Of a stretch of DNA of 64,000 bases, positions 39,858-48,842 are shown piece by piece. The position numbers and the translations under genes were made by a program. Where the stretch lies: positions 1,994,001-2,058,000 of the forward strand of contig NZ_JABWRF020000001.1 of the NCBI RefSeq assembly GCF_014268805.2. The letters are read 5' to 3'. How positions within the stretch are numbered: position 1 is the stretch's first letter; the number at the start of each line of letters is the position of its first letter. The DNA is from Pseudomonas farsensis (GTDB lineage: Bacteria; Pseudomonadota; Gammaproteobacteria; Pseudomonadales; Pseudomonadaceae). The notes under the pieces were generated by a model that saw only the letters and a list, made by a program, of their open reading frames with translations, ran no database searches and was not told the DNA's origin.

Positions 39858-40835
39858 TCAGTGGCCGCCTTGCAGGCTTACATTCGCCGCCTGCGCATCG
39901 GGCAAGGGGCTTTGCTGCACACTCGCAGCCCCCGGCAGCGCGGCTTGCAGGCGGGCGAACAGCTCATCGAGCAAGGCCTGCCGGCGGCGGTACATGGCGC
40001 GTTTTTTTGCGGCGATATCCTCGGCAGCGCGCGTGCTAGCGGCTATCGGCAGGCTGTAGAAGTCGGGGCGAGACGACGCGGTTGCGCCGTTCTCTTGCCA
40101 GATCACATCGTAATTGGCGCCCAGGTCCAGCGCCTTCTCCCGCCCAAAATACGGGTGGCGGTGATGCCGGTACTCGTCGCCCACCACGAATATCTGCTCA
40201 ACCCCGAGGTGGCGAGCCATGCACTTGAGGGCCTCGATCAGCAGGCTGCGTGGCCGCAGGCCTTCGAAGTCCTTGGTCAGCTCGCGGTAGATATTCAACG
40301 ACGTCTCGCTGTCGATGCCTTTGTGAATCCCCTGCACCGCCCCAACGAACAGGCACAGGCCCGCATCGAGCTGGCGCAAGGTGAATGCCAGCGAGGCGAC
40401 CCGCAGCTCGCCCTGAAACAGGTTGAGCACAAGTTCCCCTTCGCGCTTGAACCAGATCGCCCGGTCAAGCACCAACGAACTGCCAGCGCACAGGTCGCCA
40501 AGGTCACACAGCACCAGGCGCTCATCGCGGCCCAGCAGCAACAACTGGGGGAAGCGCTGGGCAACGGCTTCATAGTGCGAGGCCACTGCTTCCAGACGTT
40601 CCGGGGCCTCCCAGCAGCGGCTGATGTAGGGCCAGTGCACGACGCCGATGCTATCCACCCCCAGGCGCTGGAAACCCTGCTCGCTCAGTGCCGCGGTCAT
40701 GCGCAGCAAGAACGGCCGCAGCGCGGGCCACTGCCGGGCGATGTGCTGCGCCAGGCGCAGGCGGCCCTTGAGCGCGCGCAGCGAAAGCCCAGGTTGCAGG
40801 GTGAGCACGCTCTTGACGATCGGTTTAACCCACAT
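39858..40835 (-). CDS. VirK/YbjX-family (DUF535) protein
   Basis: A 325-residue protein of the DUF535 family: HYEAVAQRFPQLLLLGRDER, LFVGAVQGIHKGIDSETSLN, LRPRSLLIEALKCMARHLGV and FVVGDEYRHHRHPYFGREKA are the conserved blocks. VirK/YbjX relatives in enterobacteria are linked to surface properties and antimicrobial peptide resistance, but no enzyme reaction is established that I can name. Its place inside the EPS operon suggests an EPS-linked role. The neighbours are 7 bp upstream (GT2) and 31 bp downstream (GT4). Confidence 0.85.
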   Translation of the reverse strand: MWVKPIVKSVLTLQPGLSLRALKGRLRLAQHIARQWPALRPFLLRMTAALSEQGFQRLGVDSIGVVHWPYISRCWEAPERLEAVASHYEAVAQRFPQLLLLGRDERLVLCDLGDLCAGSSLVLDRAIWFKREGELVLNLFQGELRVASLAFTLRQLDAGLCLFVGAVQGIHKGIDSETSLNIYRELTKDFEGLRPRSLLIEALKCMARHLGVEQIFVVGDEYRHHRHPYFGREKALDLGANYDVIWQENGATASSRPDFYSLPIAASTRAAEDIAAKKRAMYRRRQALLDELFARLQAALPGAASVQQSPLPDAQAANVSLQGGH

Positions 40836-40842
40836 AGGTCTC

Positions 40843-41820
40843 TCACTTGTATTCGATCAGCGTCGATTGGCCGGCACGCAGCCGCTGCCACCAGAACTTT
40901 AGCTGCCCAAGCATTTCTGGGAATTTGCCCAGCACCAGAAACAGCGCCTGCAAGGTATTTTCCCGGAGCGAGCGCGCCCCTCGCCGGGCCAGACGCAGCA
41001 CTTGCAGCGGGTACACCAGAGCCAGCAACAGCGCCCACGGCCCAAGGGCCGCGCAGGCCAGCACTATCAGCAGCGGAATACCTAACCCCCATAGCCAGGC
41101 CCGGCGCGATTCCCGCAGCCAGTGGCGCTCGGGCGGCGCACCATGCAAAAAGACCCCTTCGGCGTAGGCATGGCCGGCGCGCAGGCTGCGCCGCCACCAC
41201 TGCCCGAAGCGGGTCATGGCGGCGTCGTGCAGGGTCATTTCTTCGCCCAGGCGCCAGACTTTCCAGCCCGCAGCGCGCAGGCGCACGCACAGCTCGGGCT
41301 CTTCGCCGGCAATCAGCCCGGCGCGGTAGCCGCCCACGGCGCTGAACGCCTCGGCGCGCATCAGCGCATCGCCGCCACAGGCGCGCGCCTCGCCGGTTGG
41401 GGTGTCCCACTCAAGGTCGCACAGCAGGTTGTAGATAGATGCCTGTGGGAAACGCTCACGGCGCCGGCCGCACACCACTGCCACCTGCGGGTGGGCCAGC
41501 AGAAACGCCTGGGCGCTGAGCAGCCAGCCGGGGACCACTTCGCAATCGCCATCGACAAATTGCACCCAGCGCAGCCCCGGCAATACCTTTTGCAAGCGGG
41601 CAAAGCCTTCGTTGCGGGCGCGGGCGGCGGTGAACGGCTGGGCCATGTCCAGTGCCAGCACCTCAGCCCCCAGCGCTGCAGCACGCTGCGCCGAGCCATC
41701 GCTGGAGCCGGAATCGACATACACCACCTGCTCGGCGCTGCCGATCAGCGAGGCCAGGCAGCGCTCAAGGCGCGCACCCTCGTTGCGGCCGATCACCACC
41801 ACCCCGATGCCGTTGGCCAT
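40843..41820 (-). CDS. glycosyltransferase, GT2 family, with C-terminal membrane segments
   Basis: The 325-residue GT-A enzyme has IGVVVIGRNEGARLERCLAS, VVYVDSGSSDGSAQ, the DGD metal motif in WVQFVDGDCEVV and the acceptor-side acidic AGEEPELCVRLRAAGW. Two hydrophobic helices at about 245-290 anchor it to the inner membrane. It starts 3 bp after the stop of the acyltransferase gene. It should add a hexose to the lipid-linked oligosaccharide; the sugar is unknown. Confidence 0.92.
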   Translation of the reverse strand: MANGIGVVVIGRNEGARLERCLASLIGSAEQVVYVDSGSSDGSAQRAAALGAEVLALDMAQPFTAARARNEGFARLQKVLPGLRWVQFVDGDCEVVPGWLLSAQAFLLAHPQVAVVCGRRRERFPQASIYNLLCDLEWDTPTGEARACGGDALMRAEAFSAVGGYRAGLIAGEEPELCVRLRAAGWKVWRLGEEMTLHDAAMTRFGQWWRRSLRAGHAYAEGVFLHGAPPERHWLRESRRAWLWGLGIPLLIVLACAALGPWALLLALVYPLQVLRLARRGARSLRENTLQALFLVLGKFPEMLGQLKFWWQRLRAGQSTLIEYK

Positions 41821-41823
41821 GGC

Positions 41824-42351
41824 CTAGACCACCGCTTCGCGGGGCTTGAGTGCCTTGACCACAGCCGGCACGCCCACTGCCATACAGTTGTCCGGCACAT
41901 CCACCAGCACCACGGCGTTGGCACCGATCACCACGTTGTCGCCGATGCGGATGTTGCCGAGGATCTTGGCCCCGGTGCCGATATCGACATTGTTGCCAAA
42001 CACCGGTGCACAGGGATCACTGACGTTCTTCAGGCCCACCACCACACCGTTGCGAATGCGGCAGTCGTCGCCAAACCGGGCATAGCCGCTGACGATGATG
42101 CCGCCAAAGTGGTCGATGACGAAGTTGCGGCCGATCTGCGCCTCGCAAGGCAGCTCGACCCCGGTCAATATCTGCACCAGTTTGAACAGCACCTTGTAGA
42201 CCAGCGACAGCAGCTTGCGCAGCAACGCCGGGCGCACGCCATAACGCCAGCGGCCAAAGCGGTAAACCAGCAGCACCCAGAAGCCTTGGGCGCCCCAATC
42301 GCCACCATGGGCACGCAAGTCAGCGCGAACGTTGTCGAACATGGTGTTCAC
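41824..42351 (-). CDS. serine-acetyltransferase-like hexapeptide acyltransferase
   Basis: A 175-residue left-handed beta-helix protein. After an N-terminal helical stretch (MNTMFDNVRADLRAHGGDWG) come hexapeptide repeats (GNNVDIGTGAKILGNIRIGD, NVVIGANAVVLVDVPDN). The Asp-His in FVIDHFGGIIVSG is at the catalytic region, and VPAVVKALKP closes the coil. It resembles CysE-type enzymes but sits in an EPS operon, so O-acetylation of a sugar is the likely job. It abuts its neighbours with 0-3 bp gaps. Confidence 0.9.
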   Translation of the reverse strand: MNTMFDNVRADLRAHGGDWGAQGFWVLLVYRFGRWRYGVRPALLRKLLSLVYKVLFKLVQILTGVELPCEAQIGRNFVIDHFGGIIVSGYARFGDDCRIRNGVVVGLKNVSDPCAPVFGNNVDIGTGAKILGNIRIGDNVVIGANAVVLVDVPDNCMAVGVPAVVKALKPREAVV

Positions 42352-43308
42352 CTAGCGTGTGGGTTGGCTTGCAAAACGGGTGGCAAACAACAGCCCCCAG
42401 GTCGCTCTGGTATGCCGCCAGCAGGCCTGGACAGCCGGCCAGCCACGGCGCTTGAGCAATGCCTTGAGCGCCAGTACGGCATCGCCAAGGCTGACCAGCA
42501 ACATGTGCAGGGCCAGCCCCGACACGCCATGGTGCTTGCGAAAGTACAGCAGCTCGCTTTCGATCTGGTACGCCGAGATCTGCCGGCTGGCGGCTTCGAG
42601 TTCGGCCACGGACTTGGAGCTTTCACCGCCGATATGCACAACAGTGGTGTGCGGGTAGAACACCACTTTCCAGCCGGCGGCCTTGACCCGCTTGCAGTGG
42701 TCGACCTCCTCGTAATAAAGGAAGTAGCGCGGGTCGAACAACCCCACCTGTTCGAGCACTTCGCGGCGCACCAGGTAGAAACACCCCGGCAGCCAGTCAC
42801 ATTCGCGCACCGAGGCGTGGTCCCAGTCCATGTCATCGACCATTTTCAGCCCTGGCATGAAACGCCCAAGCCCGGTACGGCTGGCAAACACGTTGAGCGG
42901 CGTTGGGAAGTAGCGGCACGATGGCTGCAAGTCGCCGTCACGCCCCTCCAGGCGCACGCCCAGCACTCCGCAGTCGGGGTGGGTATCCATGTAGTCGAGG
43001 GTCTTGGCCAGGCTATCGGGGGCGACGAATGCATCGGTATTGAGCAACAAGGCATAGCGCCCGCGCAGATGGTCGAGCAACTGGTTGTTGGCGCGGCCAA
43101 AGCCAACATTGCGGGTGTTGCTAAGCAGCAGCGCCTCAGGGCACACCTGGGCCAGGCGCGCCAGCGAATCGTCGGCTGAGGCGTTGTCCACTACCAAGTA
43201 ACTTGCCAGCGCTTCACTGCCGGCGCGGCGCAAGGCGTCGAACATCGGCTGCAGCAGGGCCGCCGTGTTGAAGTTGACCACCATCACATCGACGGGTTTG
43301 TCAGTCAT
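42352..43308 (-). CDS. glycosyltransferase, GT2 family, rhamnosyltransferase-like
   Basis: The 318-residue GT-A enzyme has VDVMVVNFNTAALLQPMFDA, LVVDNASADDSLARL, GFGRANNQLL and the metal motif variant ALLLNTDAFVAP. ECDWLPGCFYLVRREVLEQV and the acidic FDPRYFLYYEEVDHCKRVKA follow. This set is that of WcaA/RfbN-type transferases. The start overlaps the stop of the upstream acyltransferase by 8 bp; the frame open to 43485 is only the shadow of that gene. Confidence 0.93.
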   Translation of the reverse strand: MTDKPVDVMVVNFNTAALLQPMFDALRRAGSEALASYLVVDNASADDSLARLAQVCPEALLLSNTRNVGFGRANNQLLDHLRGRYALLLNTDAFVAPDSLAKTLDYMDTHPDCGVLGVRLEGRDGDLQPSCRYFPTPLNVFASRTGLGRFMPGLKMVDDMDWDHASVRECDWLPGCFYLVRREVLEQVGLFDPRYFLYYEEVDHCKRVKAAGWKVVFYPHTTVVHIGGESSKSVAELEAASRQISAYQIESELLYFRKHHGVSGLALHMLLVSLGDAVLALKALLKRRGWPAVQACWRHTRATWGLLFATRFASQPTR

Positions 43309-43918
43309 TGCCCGCGTCCCCGAAGAAGTATTCCTGCCGGCGCCGGGCCAGCACCGGTTCGAGCAGTGGGTCAAATGAGCCGTTGCGCTGTTCCAGCAGG
43401 TCGTTCCATGGGTAACTGGCGCAGCGTGCCTCGACCCGTGCCACCAGCTCATCGGTGGTGCAGATGAACTTGGCCGGGTTGCCACCGACTACGGTGCCGG
43501 GCAGTACGTCCTTGGTCACCACGGCCCCAGCAGCGACAATCGCGTTGGGCCCAATGGTCACCCGTGGCATGACAATGGCGCCGTGGCCAATGAACGAGTT
43601 GTCGCGCACATCGATAAAACCCACCGAATCCAGGTGCTTGCCATACGACAGTTCGATCAGCGCGACCACGCCGTCGTGGCCGATCAGCGTGCAATCAGAC
43701 AAGCCGACGTTGGTGCCGATACGGGTCAAAGCCGGGTCGGTGACATTGCAGCCGGTGTTCATGTGGAAGTTCGAGCCCACCGAGTAAAACCTGCCCCAGC
43801 GCGCCTGGTACTCGCCCCAGGCACGCGGCGTGGGGTTGCAGAAACGCTTGAAGCTCGGGCCGCAACGCCCGGTCGCCAGGGCGTAATCGCCCAGTGTCTT
43901 GCGTATCCATCCAAACAT
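43301..43918 (-). CDS. hexapeptide-repeat acyltransferase (WbbJ-like)
   Basis: A 205-residue left-handed beta-helix acyltransferase. Repeats include TRIGTNVGLSDCTLIGHDGV and NSFIGHGAIVMPRVTIGPNA, closing with VVTKDVLPGTVVGGNPAKFI. It probably acetylates a sugar of the repeat unit from acetyl-CoA; a catalytic His is in LIGHDGVV or FIGHGAIV. ATG 43918 has GAGG eight bases upstream and begins MFGWIRKTL; the frame is open to 44017. It lies between the GMC oxidoreductase gene and a GT2. Confidence 0.9.
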   Translation of the reverse strand: MFGWIRKTLGDYALATGRCGPSFKRFCNPTPRAWGEYQARWGRFYSVGSNFHMNTGCNVTDPALTRIGTNVGLSDCTLIGHDGVVALIELSYGKHLDSVGFIDVRDNSFIGHGAIVMPRVTIGPNAIVAAGAVVTKDVLPGTVVGGNPAKFICTTDELVARVEARCASYPWNDLLEQRNGSFDPLLEPVLARRRQEYFFGDAGND

Positions 43919-44024
43919 ACGGCTAGCCTCGTACGGTCGTTGACTGTCCCTGAGGCGAGTCTGGTCGGGTATTCCTGAACGTGACCACATCGCACTCAAT
44001 CCCTGTTTGCATCCCATTGCCCTG

Positions 44025-45482
44025 TCAGGCAGTCGTTGCCTTCATCTGCTGGTTGAGGTGGTCGGCCAGGCGCAGCGCGAACTGCAGCAGCGGCATGGTC
44101 GGGTTGGCGGCGCCCCCGGTGGCGAAGATGCTGCTGCCGGCGATATGCAGGTTGGCGGTGCCGAACACCTTGCACTGTTCATCCACCACGCCATGCTCGG
44201 GGCTGGCCGCCATGCGTGTGGTGCCCATGTGGTGGGCGTGTGGTTCGAGCTTGAGTGGCTGTTCGGTGTCGTACACGAACGGGTTCAGCTTGACGAAGCC
44301 AAGGTCGGCCTCGGCAAACTGTTTGGCAAGCTCGGTGCCGATGCACTTGATGGTATGGCGGTCGGCATCGCTCAACGCCCAGTGCATGTTCAAGGTGGCA
44401 ACCCCCAGCGCGTCCTTTTGCTCGTGCAGCGTGAGCCGGCTGTCGCGGTTTGGGAATTGCTCGATCAGGGTGCTCAGCAGGCCGTCGCCTGGGCAACTGA
44501 AGCTTGCAATGAAGTCGATCTTGCTGGCCATGCCGGTATCGCAGGCCAGGTTCTCCAGAAAGCGCTTGACCTCGGCGGTGCGGCCGTAGGCTTGTACGGC
44601 ATCAAGCACCGTGGCGGTGACGTTGCCTTTACCAGACTGGTACTCGCTGACGAAGGCGTCGCTGGTGTAGTACTGGCGGGTGGTGGTGCTCTCGCCGCTC
44701 TTGAGGATGAACGTGCCCATCTCGACGTTCATGTGGTCCATGAAGCAGCGCCCCACCAGGCCATCTCCGGTGACCACGCCGGCTGCGCGCAGCGATGCGC
44801 TGTTGAGCAATTGCCGGGCGTTTTCCAGGGCACCCATGGCCAGGATGAACTGTTTGGCCTGCACTCGTTCACGGCGCAGGTCGTAGTCGGACACGACCGC
44901 CGCCGTTACCCGCCCGCTGCCTTGGTCGAACTCAAGGTCGACGCAATTGCAGTTGATGAACACATCCAGGCCGGGGGTGTCTTCAAGCGCCTTGGCGTAC
45001 TTCTGTGCAAAGCGCGTCGGCGTGCTGAGCAGAAAGCGGTCGGCATCGAACTCGCCGCCATCGAGCCCTGGGTTGATGGCCTTGAAATCTTCGCCCTCGG
45101 GCAGGTCGACGATGGCCCGGGCCTGTGGCAGGTAGCGCTCGATGTCGGCGTAGCTGATCGGCCAGCCAGGCAGGCCAACGGGCGGTTTTGCGGCAAAGTC
45201 GGAGGCATCGAACGGCCGGCAGCGCCCGGCCCAGTGGTTGGAGGTGCCACCCAGAAAGCGCAGCCGGGTTTCGCCTGCGTACATCTCAAGGCCACTGGAG
45301 GTGCAGTGGTAAAGCGCCTGGGAGTGCGCGGAATATTCCCGCCCGCCGCCCTCGGCGAGCAGTACCCGCCAGCCCGCCTCGGCCAGGCGCAACGCCAAGG
45401 TTATGCCGGCCGGGCCAGCACCAAGAATGCAGAAATCATATGACCCGCCAAGCGTCTTTTGGCTCTGGTAGTCCTTGATCAT
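44025..45482 (-). CDS. GMC-family FAD oxidoreductase
   Basis: The 485-residue flavoprotein has an N-terminal dinucleotide fold (FCILGAGPAGITLALRLAEA), the ELGGxS-like region LRFLGGTSNHWAGRCRPFD and the C-terminal GMC block. That block contains HHMGTTRMA (conserved His) and AGSSIFATGGAANPTMPLL (conserved Asn). It should oxidise an alcohol, plausibly a sugar hydroxyl. It has no signal peptide, but overlaps by 4 bp with the gene of a small Tat-signal protein, an arrangement seen in exported GMC dehydrogenases that ride out with a signal-bearing partner. Cytosolic action on a nucleotide sugar is the alternative. Confidence 0.92.
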   Translation of the reverse strand: MIKDYQSQKTLGGSYDFCILGAGPAGITLALRLAEAGWRVLLAEGGGREYSAHSQALYHCTSSGLEMYAGETRLRFLGGTSNHWAGRCRPFDASDFAAKPPVGLPGWPISYADIERYLPQARAIVDLPEGEDFKAINPGLDGGEFDADRFLLSTPTRFAQKYAKALEDTPGLDVFINCNCVDLEFDQGSGRVTAAVVSDYDLRRERVQAKQFILAMGALENARQLLNSASLRAAGVVTGDGLVGRCFMDHMNVEMGTFILKSGESTTTRQYYTSDAFVSEYQSGKGNVTATVLDAVQAYGRTAEVKRFLENLACDTGMASKIDFIASFSCPGDGLLSTLIEQFPNRDSRLTLHEQKDALGVATLNMHWALSDADRHTIKCIGTELAKQFAEADLGFVKLNPFVYDTEQPLKLEPHAHHMGTTRMAASPEHGVVDEQCKVFGTANLHIAGSSIFATGGAANPTMPLLQFALRLADHLNQQMKATTA

Positions 45483-45694
45483 GGCTGGTTGTCCCGCAGG
45501 TAGCGCGATGGCAGCACCCAGCCGTTGACCACCACAAAGCCACCCTTGCCTTGGGCGCCCTTGCGTTCGCCTTCACCGGCTTGCGCAGCGCCCACGCTTG
45601 CGCCAAACAGCCAGGCGCCAGCGCCCAGCAACACCGTGTTGCGCATGAACAGCCTGCGCCCCGATAGCCCGGAACAATACTGAAGTTTGCCCAT
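45479..45694 (-). CDS. 71-residue Tat-signal microprotein paired with the GMC oxidoreductase
   Basis: The protein starts MGKLQYCSGLSGRRLFMRNT and has a twin-arginine motif (SGRRLFM), a hydrophobic core (VLLGAGAWLFGASVG) and an AQA cleavage site. That leaves only about 32 mature residues, Gly/Lys-rich and ending NGWVLPSRYLRDNQP. ATG 45694 was chosen to include the twin arginine; GTG 45724 would add ten residues. The ATGA overlap with the GMC gene implies stoichiometric production. It is far shorter than the known gamma subunits (about 200 residues) of gluconate or sorbitol dehydrogenases. Confidence 0.78.
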   Translation of the reverse strand: MGKLQYCSGLSGRRLFMRNTVLLGAGAWLFGASVGAAQAGEGERKGAQGKGGFVVVNGWVLPSRYLRDNQP

Positions 45695-45776
45695 GATCCC
45701 GGCCCCATACCTAATGATCGTCACTCTGCGGTGGCGCTGTACCGCGCCGACCGCTGCCCCCGAAAAAACGCGTGTT

Positions 45777-47153
45777 TCACAGCCAGTTGAACAAATGTGT
45801 CAGCAACATCCCGCACAGCGCGCCAGCGCCGAGCATCGGCAGCACCATCAACTCGCGCTTGAGGCTGAACATGCCCAGTTTGCGGTTGACGTAGACCACC
45901 AGCGCCAAGGTCGGGAAGGTGTGCAGCGCGACGCCCCAGATCGCCCACTGCGTACCGCCCACGGCCAGCAACAGCGGCAGCGCTGTCCATAGCGTCAGCA
46001 CGCGGATGATGTTGTCCGCTGCCTGATACTTGGTCAGGCCCAGCGCCAGCCATACCTGGTTGGCCAAGGCGTAGCGCAGGGTAAAGAACGACAACGAGAG
46101 GATGGCCAGCATGTCGCCGGCGCCCGCATAGCGGTGGTCGTACATCCAGCCGATGAGCAGCGGGCTGGCGGTGAGGAAACCGCCGCAGGCAAACAACATG
46201 ACCAGGTCGACCAGCAGCCGAAACCGGTAATACAGGCGTTTGAGGCGTTCGTTGTCACCTGACCGGGCGGCCTCGCTGAACGAGGGCAGCGCCACCGCAC
46301 CGACCACCTTCAGCAGGCCGGTCTGGATCGAGCCCAGAATCAGCACGGCAATGGAGTACACGCCAAGCTCGGCCACGGTCATGCTGGCGCCGAACCAGAT
46401 GCGGTCGCCGTACATGGCCAGCACCCCCACCATCGACGACAGCAGGATCCAGCGCCCGTAGCTGACCAATTCGGCAAGGGCGCTGCGGTCCCACTGCAAG
46501 CGGTTGGCCGGGCCATGCATGGCAACGTGGCCAAGCACCGTGGTGGTGAGCGCCGCAACCAGCCCAGCGGCGACCAGCGACCAGATTGAACGGGTGTAAT
46601 AGCCAATAACCAGCATTACCACCAGCCCGATCAATTGCGAGGCCAGGTCGATCAGCACCACGCGTTTCTGCTGCAGGGTGCGCACGGCGATGTCCATCTT
46701 GGTCGATTGCAGGCCGTAGATAATCGCCGAAACCCCGGTCACCGCCAGTACCAGTGGCAACTGCGGGTCGGCATAGGTGGAGCCTACCGGCCACAGGTTG
46801 GCCTGTTGGCTGAACCAGGAGCCAAGTGCCAGCAACAGGGTCAGCCCGAACAAGGCAAAGCCGCGCAGAATCTGCACGGTCCATGCGGTATTGAGAAACA
46901 GCGGGTCTTCACCGCGCTGGCTTTGGATGATGTTCTGCCGCAGGCCCACATCGGACAACAGGTGCAGCAGCACCGAGACGGTGGTGGCAATGACCATGAT
47001 GCCGAACATTTCCGGCACCAGAATACGCGCGATGATGAGGTTGCCGCCCAGGCGCATGACCTGCGAAGCCAGCAACGACACCACGTTCCAGGCCCCCGCC
47101 CACATGGCACGTCGACGCAGGCTTCCTGCTGCTGGCACATCAATCGACGGCAT
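45777..47153 (-). CDS. polysaccharide flippase (Wzx, MOP superfamily)
   Basis: The 458-residue inner-membrane protein has about 12-14 hydrophobic helices, starting LRRRAMWAGAWNVVSLLASQ, followed by ARILVPEMFGIMVIATTVSV and LLSDVGLRQNIIQSQ, typical of the Wzx/RfbX family. It moves the lipid-linked repeat unit to the periplasmic face. It is the first gene of the long minus-strand operon and divergent from the polymerase gene, with 156 bp between the starts. Confidence 0.92.
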   Translation of the reverse strand: MPSIDVPAAGSLRRRAMWAGAWNVVSLLASQVMRLGGNLIIARILVPEMFGIMVIATTVSVLLHLLSDVGLRQNIIQSQRGEDPLFLNTAWTVQILRGFALFGLTLLLALGSWFSQQANLWPVGSTYADPQLPLVLAVTGVSAIIYGLQSTKMDIAVRTLQQKRVVLIDLASQLIGLVVMLVIGYYTRSIWSLVAAGLVAALTTTVLGHVAMHGPANRLQWDRSALAELVSYGRWILLSSMVGVLAMYGDRIWFGASMTVAELGVYSIAVLILGSIQTGLLKVVGAVALPSFSEAARSGDNERLKRLYYRFRLLVDLVMLFACGGFLTASPLLIGWMYDHRYAGAGDMLAILSLSFFTLRYALANQVWLALGLTKYQAADNIIRVLTLWTALPLLLAVGGTQWAIWGVALHTFPTLALVVYVNRKLGMFSLKRELMVLPMLGAGALCGMLLTHLFNWL

Positions 47154-47164
47154 GGACTGGATCT

Positions 47165-47193
47165 CTGACTGAAATGGCTAAAGTCACTATAGT
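47165..47193 (+). promoter_or_regulatory. possible sigma-70 promoter in the divergent wzx/wzy region
   Basis: CTGACT, 17 bp, TATAGT on the plus strand, about 115 bp before the polymerase ATG. The -10 lies in the self-complementary ACTATAGT, so it might also serve the minus-strand flippase operon, but no good -35 is seen for that direction. Confidence 0.35.
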
Positions 47194-47309
47194 TTCAATC
47201 AGCCATGACGCTAGTGGCCCTTTCCCATATCGCCAACACGGCGCGTGGGAACGGGCTTGCGCAGCCTCTGCGGCCCTACCCGCCCACCTGCAAAAGGTAC
47301 CCGTTATCC

Positions 47310-48836
47310 ATGCCCGAACATCTGCGAGCATTGGTCGTCATTCTGTTCTTGGCCTGCGTGGTGTTTCTGCTGGCGCGGCGGGCGGCTACCGACCTGATCC
47401 CCGAAGCGGACTTCAAGCGCCGGCGCAATTTATGGTTTGCGCTGACCCTGCTGGCGTTTTTCTCGTTCAGCTATTGGGTATATGTGGCCACCGCCGCCGT
47501 GCTGCTGACCTTTGCCGGCAAGCGTGAGCGCAACCCCATGGCGCTGTTCTACATGCTGCTGTTCGTGATTCCGCCGGCTTCGGTGCAGATTCCGGGCTTT
47601 GGCGTGATCAACTACGTGCTCGACCTCAACCATATTCGCCTGCTGGCGCTGTGTGTGCTGCTGCCCGCCTCGCTGGCGCTGGGCCGGCGCAGTGACACCC
47701 TGCCCTTCGGCCGCACCTGGCCAGACCGCCTGCTGCTGGCGGGCATTGTGCTGATGAGCGTGCTGTACCTGCGCGAAACCACCCTCACCGACACCTTGCG
47801 CCAGGCGTTCTACCTGTATGTCGACGTGTTCCTGCCCTACTACGTGGCCAGCCGTGGCGTGCGCGAGCTGAGTGACTTCAAGGACGCCATGCTGGCGTTC
47901 GTGCTGGCGGCATTCTTGCTGTCGCTGATCGCCGTGGCTGAATACGTGCGGCACTGGCTGCTTTACAGCGCGCTGATGGAAGCCATGGGCGTGCAATGGA
48001 GCATGACCGGCTACCTGTCGCGCGGCGGCTCGCTGCGGGCCAGCGCCACCACCGGCCAAGCCATCGCCCTGGGCTTTGTGATCGCCGTGGCGATTGGCAT
48101 GTACCTGTTTTTGCAAAGTTACGTGCGCAGCCGCCTGCAACGGCTGCTGGGCGCGCTGCTGCTGGGCGCCGGGTTGTTCGCGCCGCTCTCGCGTGGGCCA
48201 TGGATCGGCGCCGGGGTGATCATTGCCGCGTTCATCGCCACCGGGCGCAATGCGGTCAAGCGCCTGACCATGCTGGCGCTGGCCGGCGTGCTGGCGATTC
48301 CGCTGCTGACCGTGGTGCCTGGCGGCGAAAAGGTGCTCAACCTGCTGCCTTTCATTGGCACCATCGAGAACGAGAACATCACCTACCGCGAACGGCTGAT
48401 CGACAACTCGTGGATCGTCATTCAGCGCAACCCGCTGTTTGGCTCGTTCGACTTCCGCAGTACCCCGGAAATGCAGGCGATGATCCAGGGCGATGGCATC
48501 ATCGACATCGTCAACACCTATATCAGCCTGGCCTTGCGCGTGGGCCTGGTAGGGCTGGCGCTATTCGTGGCGTTCTTTGCAAGCGTGCTGCTGGGCATAC
48601 GCAAGGCGATGCGCGCCTTCCCCGACAAGGACCACGAAGAGCGCCTGCTGGGCCGGGCGCTGCTGGCGACACTGCTGGGCATCCTGGTGATCATCTTCAC
48701 CGTCAGCAGCATCACGGTGATCCCTATCGTCTATTGGTCGGTTGGCGGGCTTGGGGTGGCGTACATCCAGCGTGTGCGGCAATTGCGCCTGGCCGAACCC
48801 GACCCACTCACCCTCAACCGCCTCCAGGCCAGGTAA
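47310..48836 (+). CDS. O-antigen ligase/polymerase-like protein (candidate Wzy)
   Basis: A 508-residue multi-spanning membrane protein (about 11-12 helices). The Wzy_C/O-antigen-ligase signature region includes SLRASATTGQAIALGFVIAV, GLFAPLSRGPWIGAGVII and a large loop with TYRERLIDNSWIVIQRNPLF and GSFDFRSTPEMQ. In this cluster it is the best candidate for the polymerase of the lipid-linked repeats. ATG 47310 lies about 12 bp after AAAGG; the frame is open from 47205. The next gene starts 6 bp after its stop. Confidence 0.87.
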   Translation: MPEHLRALVVILFLACVVFLLARRAATDLIPEADFKRRRNLWFALTLLAFFSFSYWVYVATAAVLLTFAGKRERNPMALFYMLLFVIPPASVQIPGFGVINYVLDLNHIRLLALCVLLPASLALGRRSDTLPFGRTWPDRLLLAGIVLMSVLYLRETTLTDTLRQAFYLYVDVFLPYYVASRGVRELSDFKDAMLAFVLAAFLLSLIAVAEYVRHWLLYSALMEAMGVQWSMTGYLSRGGSLRASATTGQAIALGFVIAVAIGMYLFLQSYVRSRLQRLLGALLLGAGLFAPLSRGPWIGAGVIIAAFIATGRNAVKRLTMLALAGVLAIPLLTVVPGGEKVLNLLPFIGTIENENITYRERLIDNSWIVIQRNPLFGSFDFRSTPEMQAMIQGDGIIDIVNTYISLALRVGLVGLALFVAFFASVLLGIRKAMRAFPDKDHEERLLGRALLATLLGILVIIFTVSSITVIPIVYWSVGGLGVAYIQRVRQLRLAEPDPLTLNRLQAR

Positions 48837-48842
48837 CCCGCC

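Noticed and set aside
41122..43179. 685-codon plus-strand frame across the glycosyltransferase genes
   Set aside because: It crosses three well-supported minus-strand genes and shows shadow composition (His/Gln/Ala rich).
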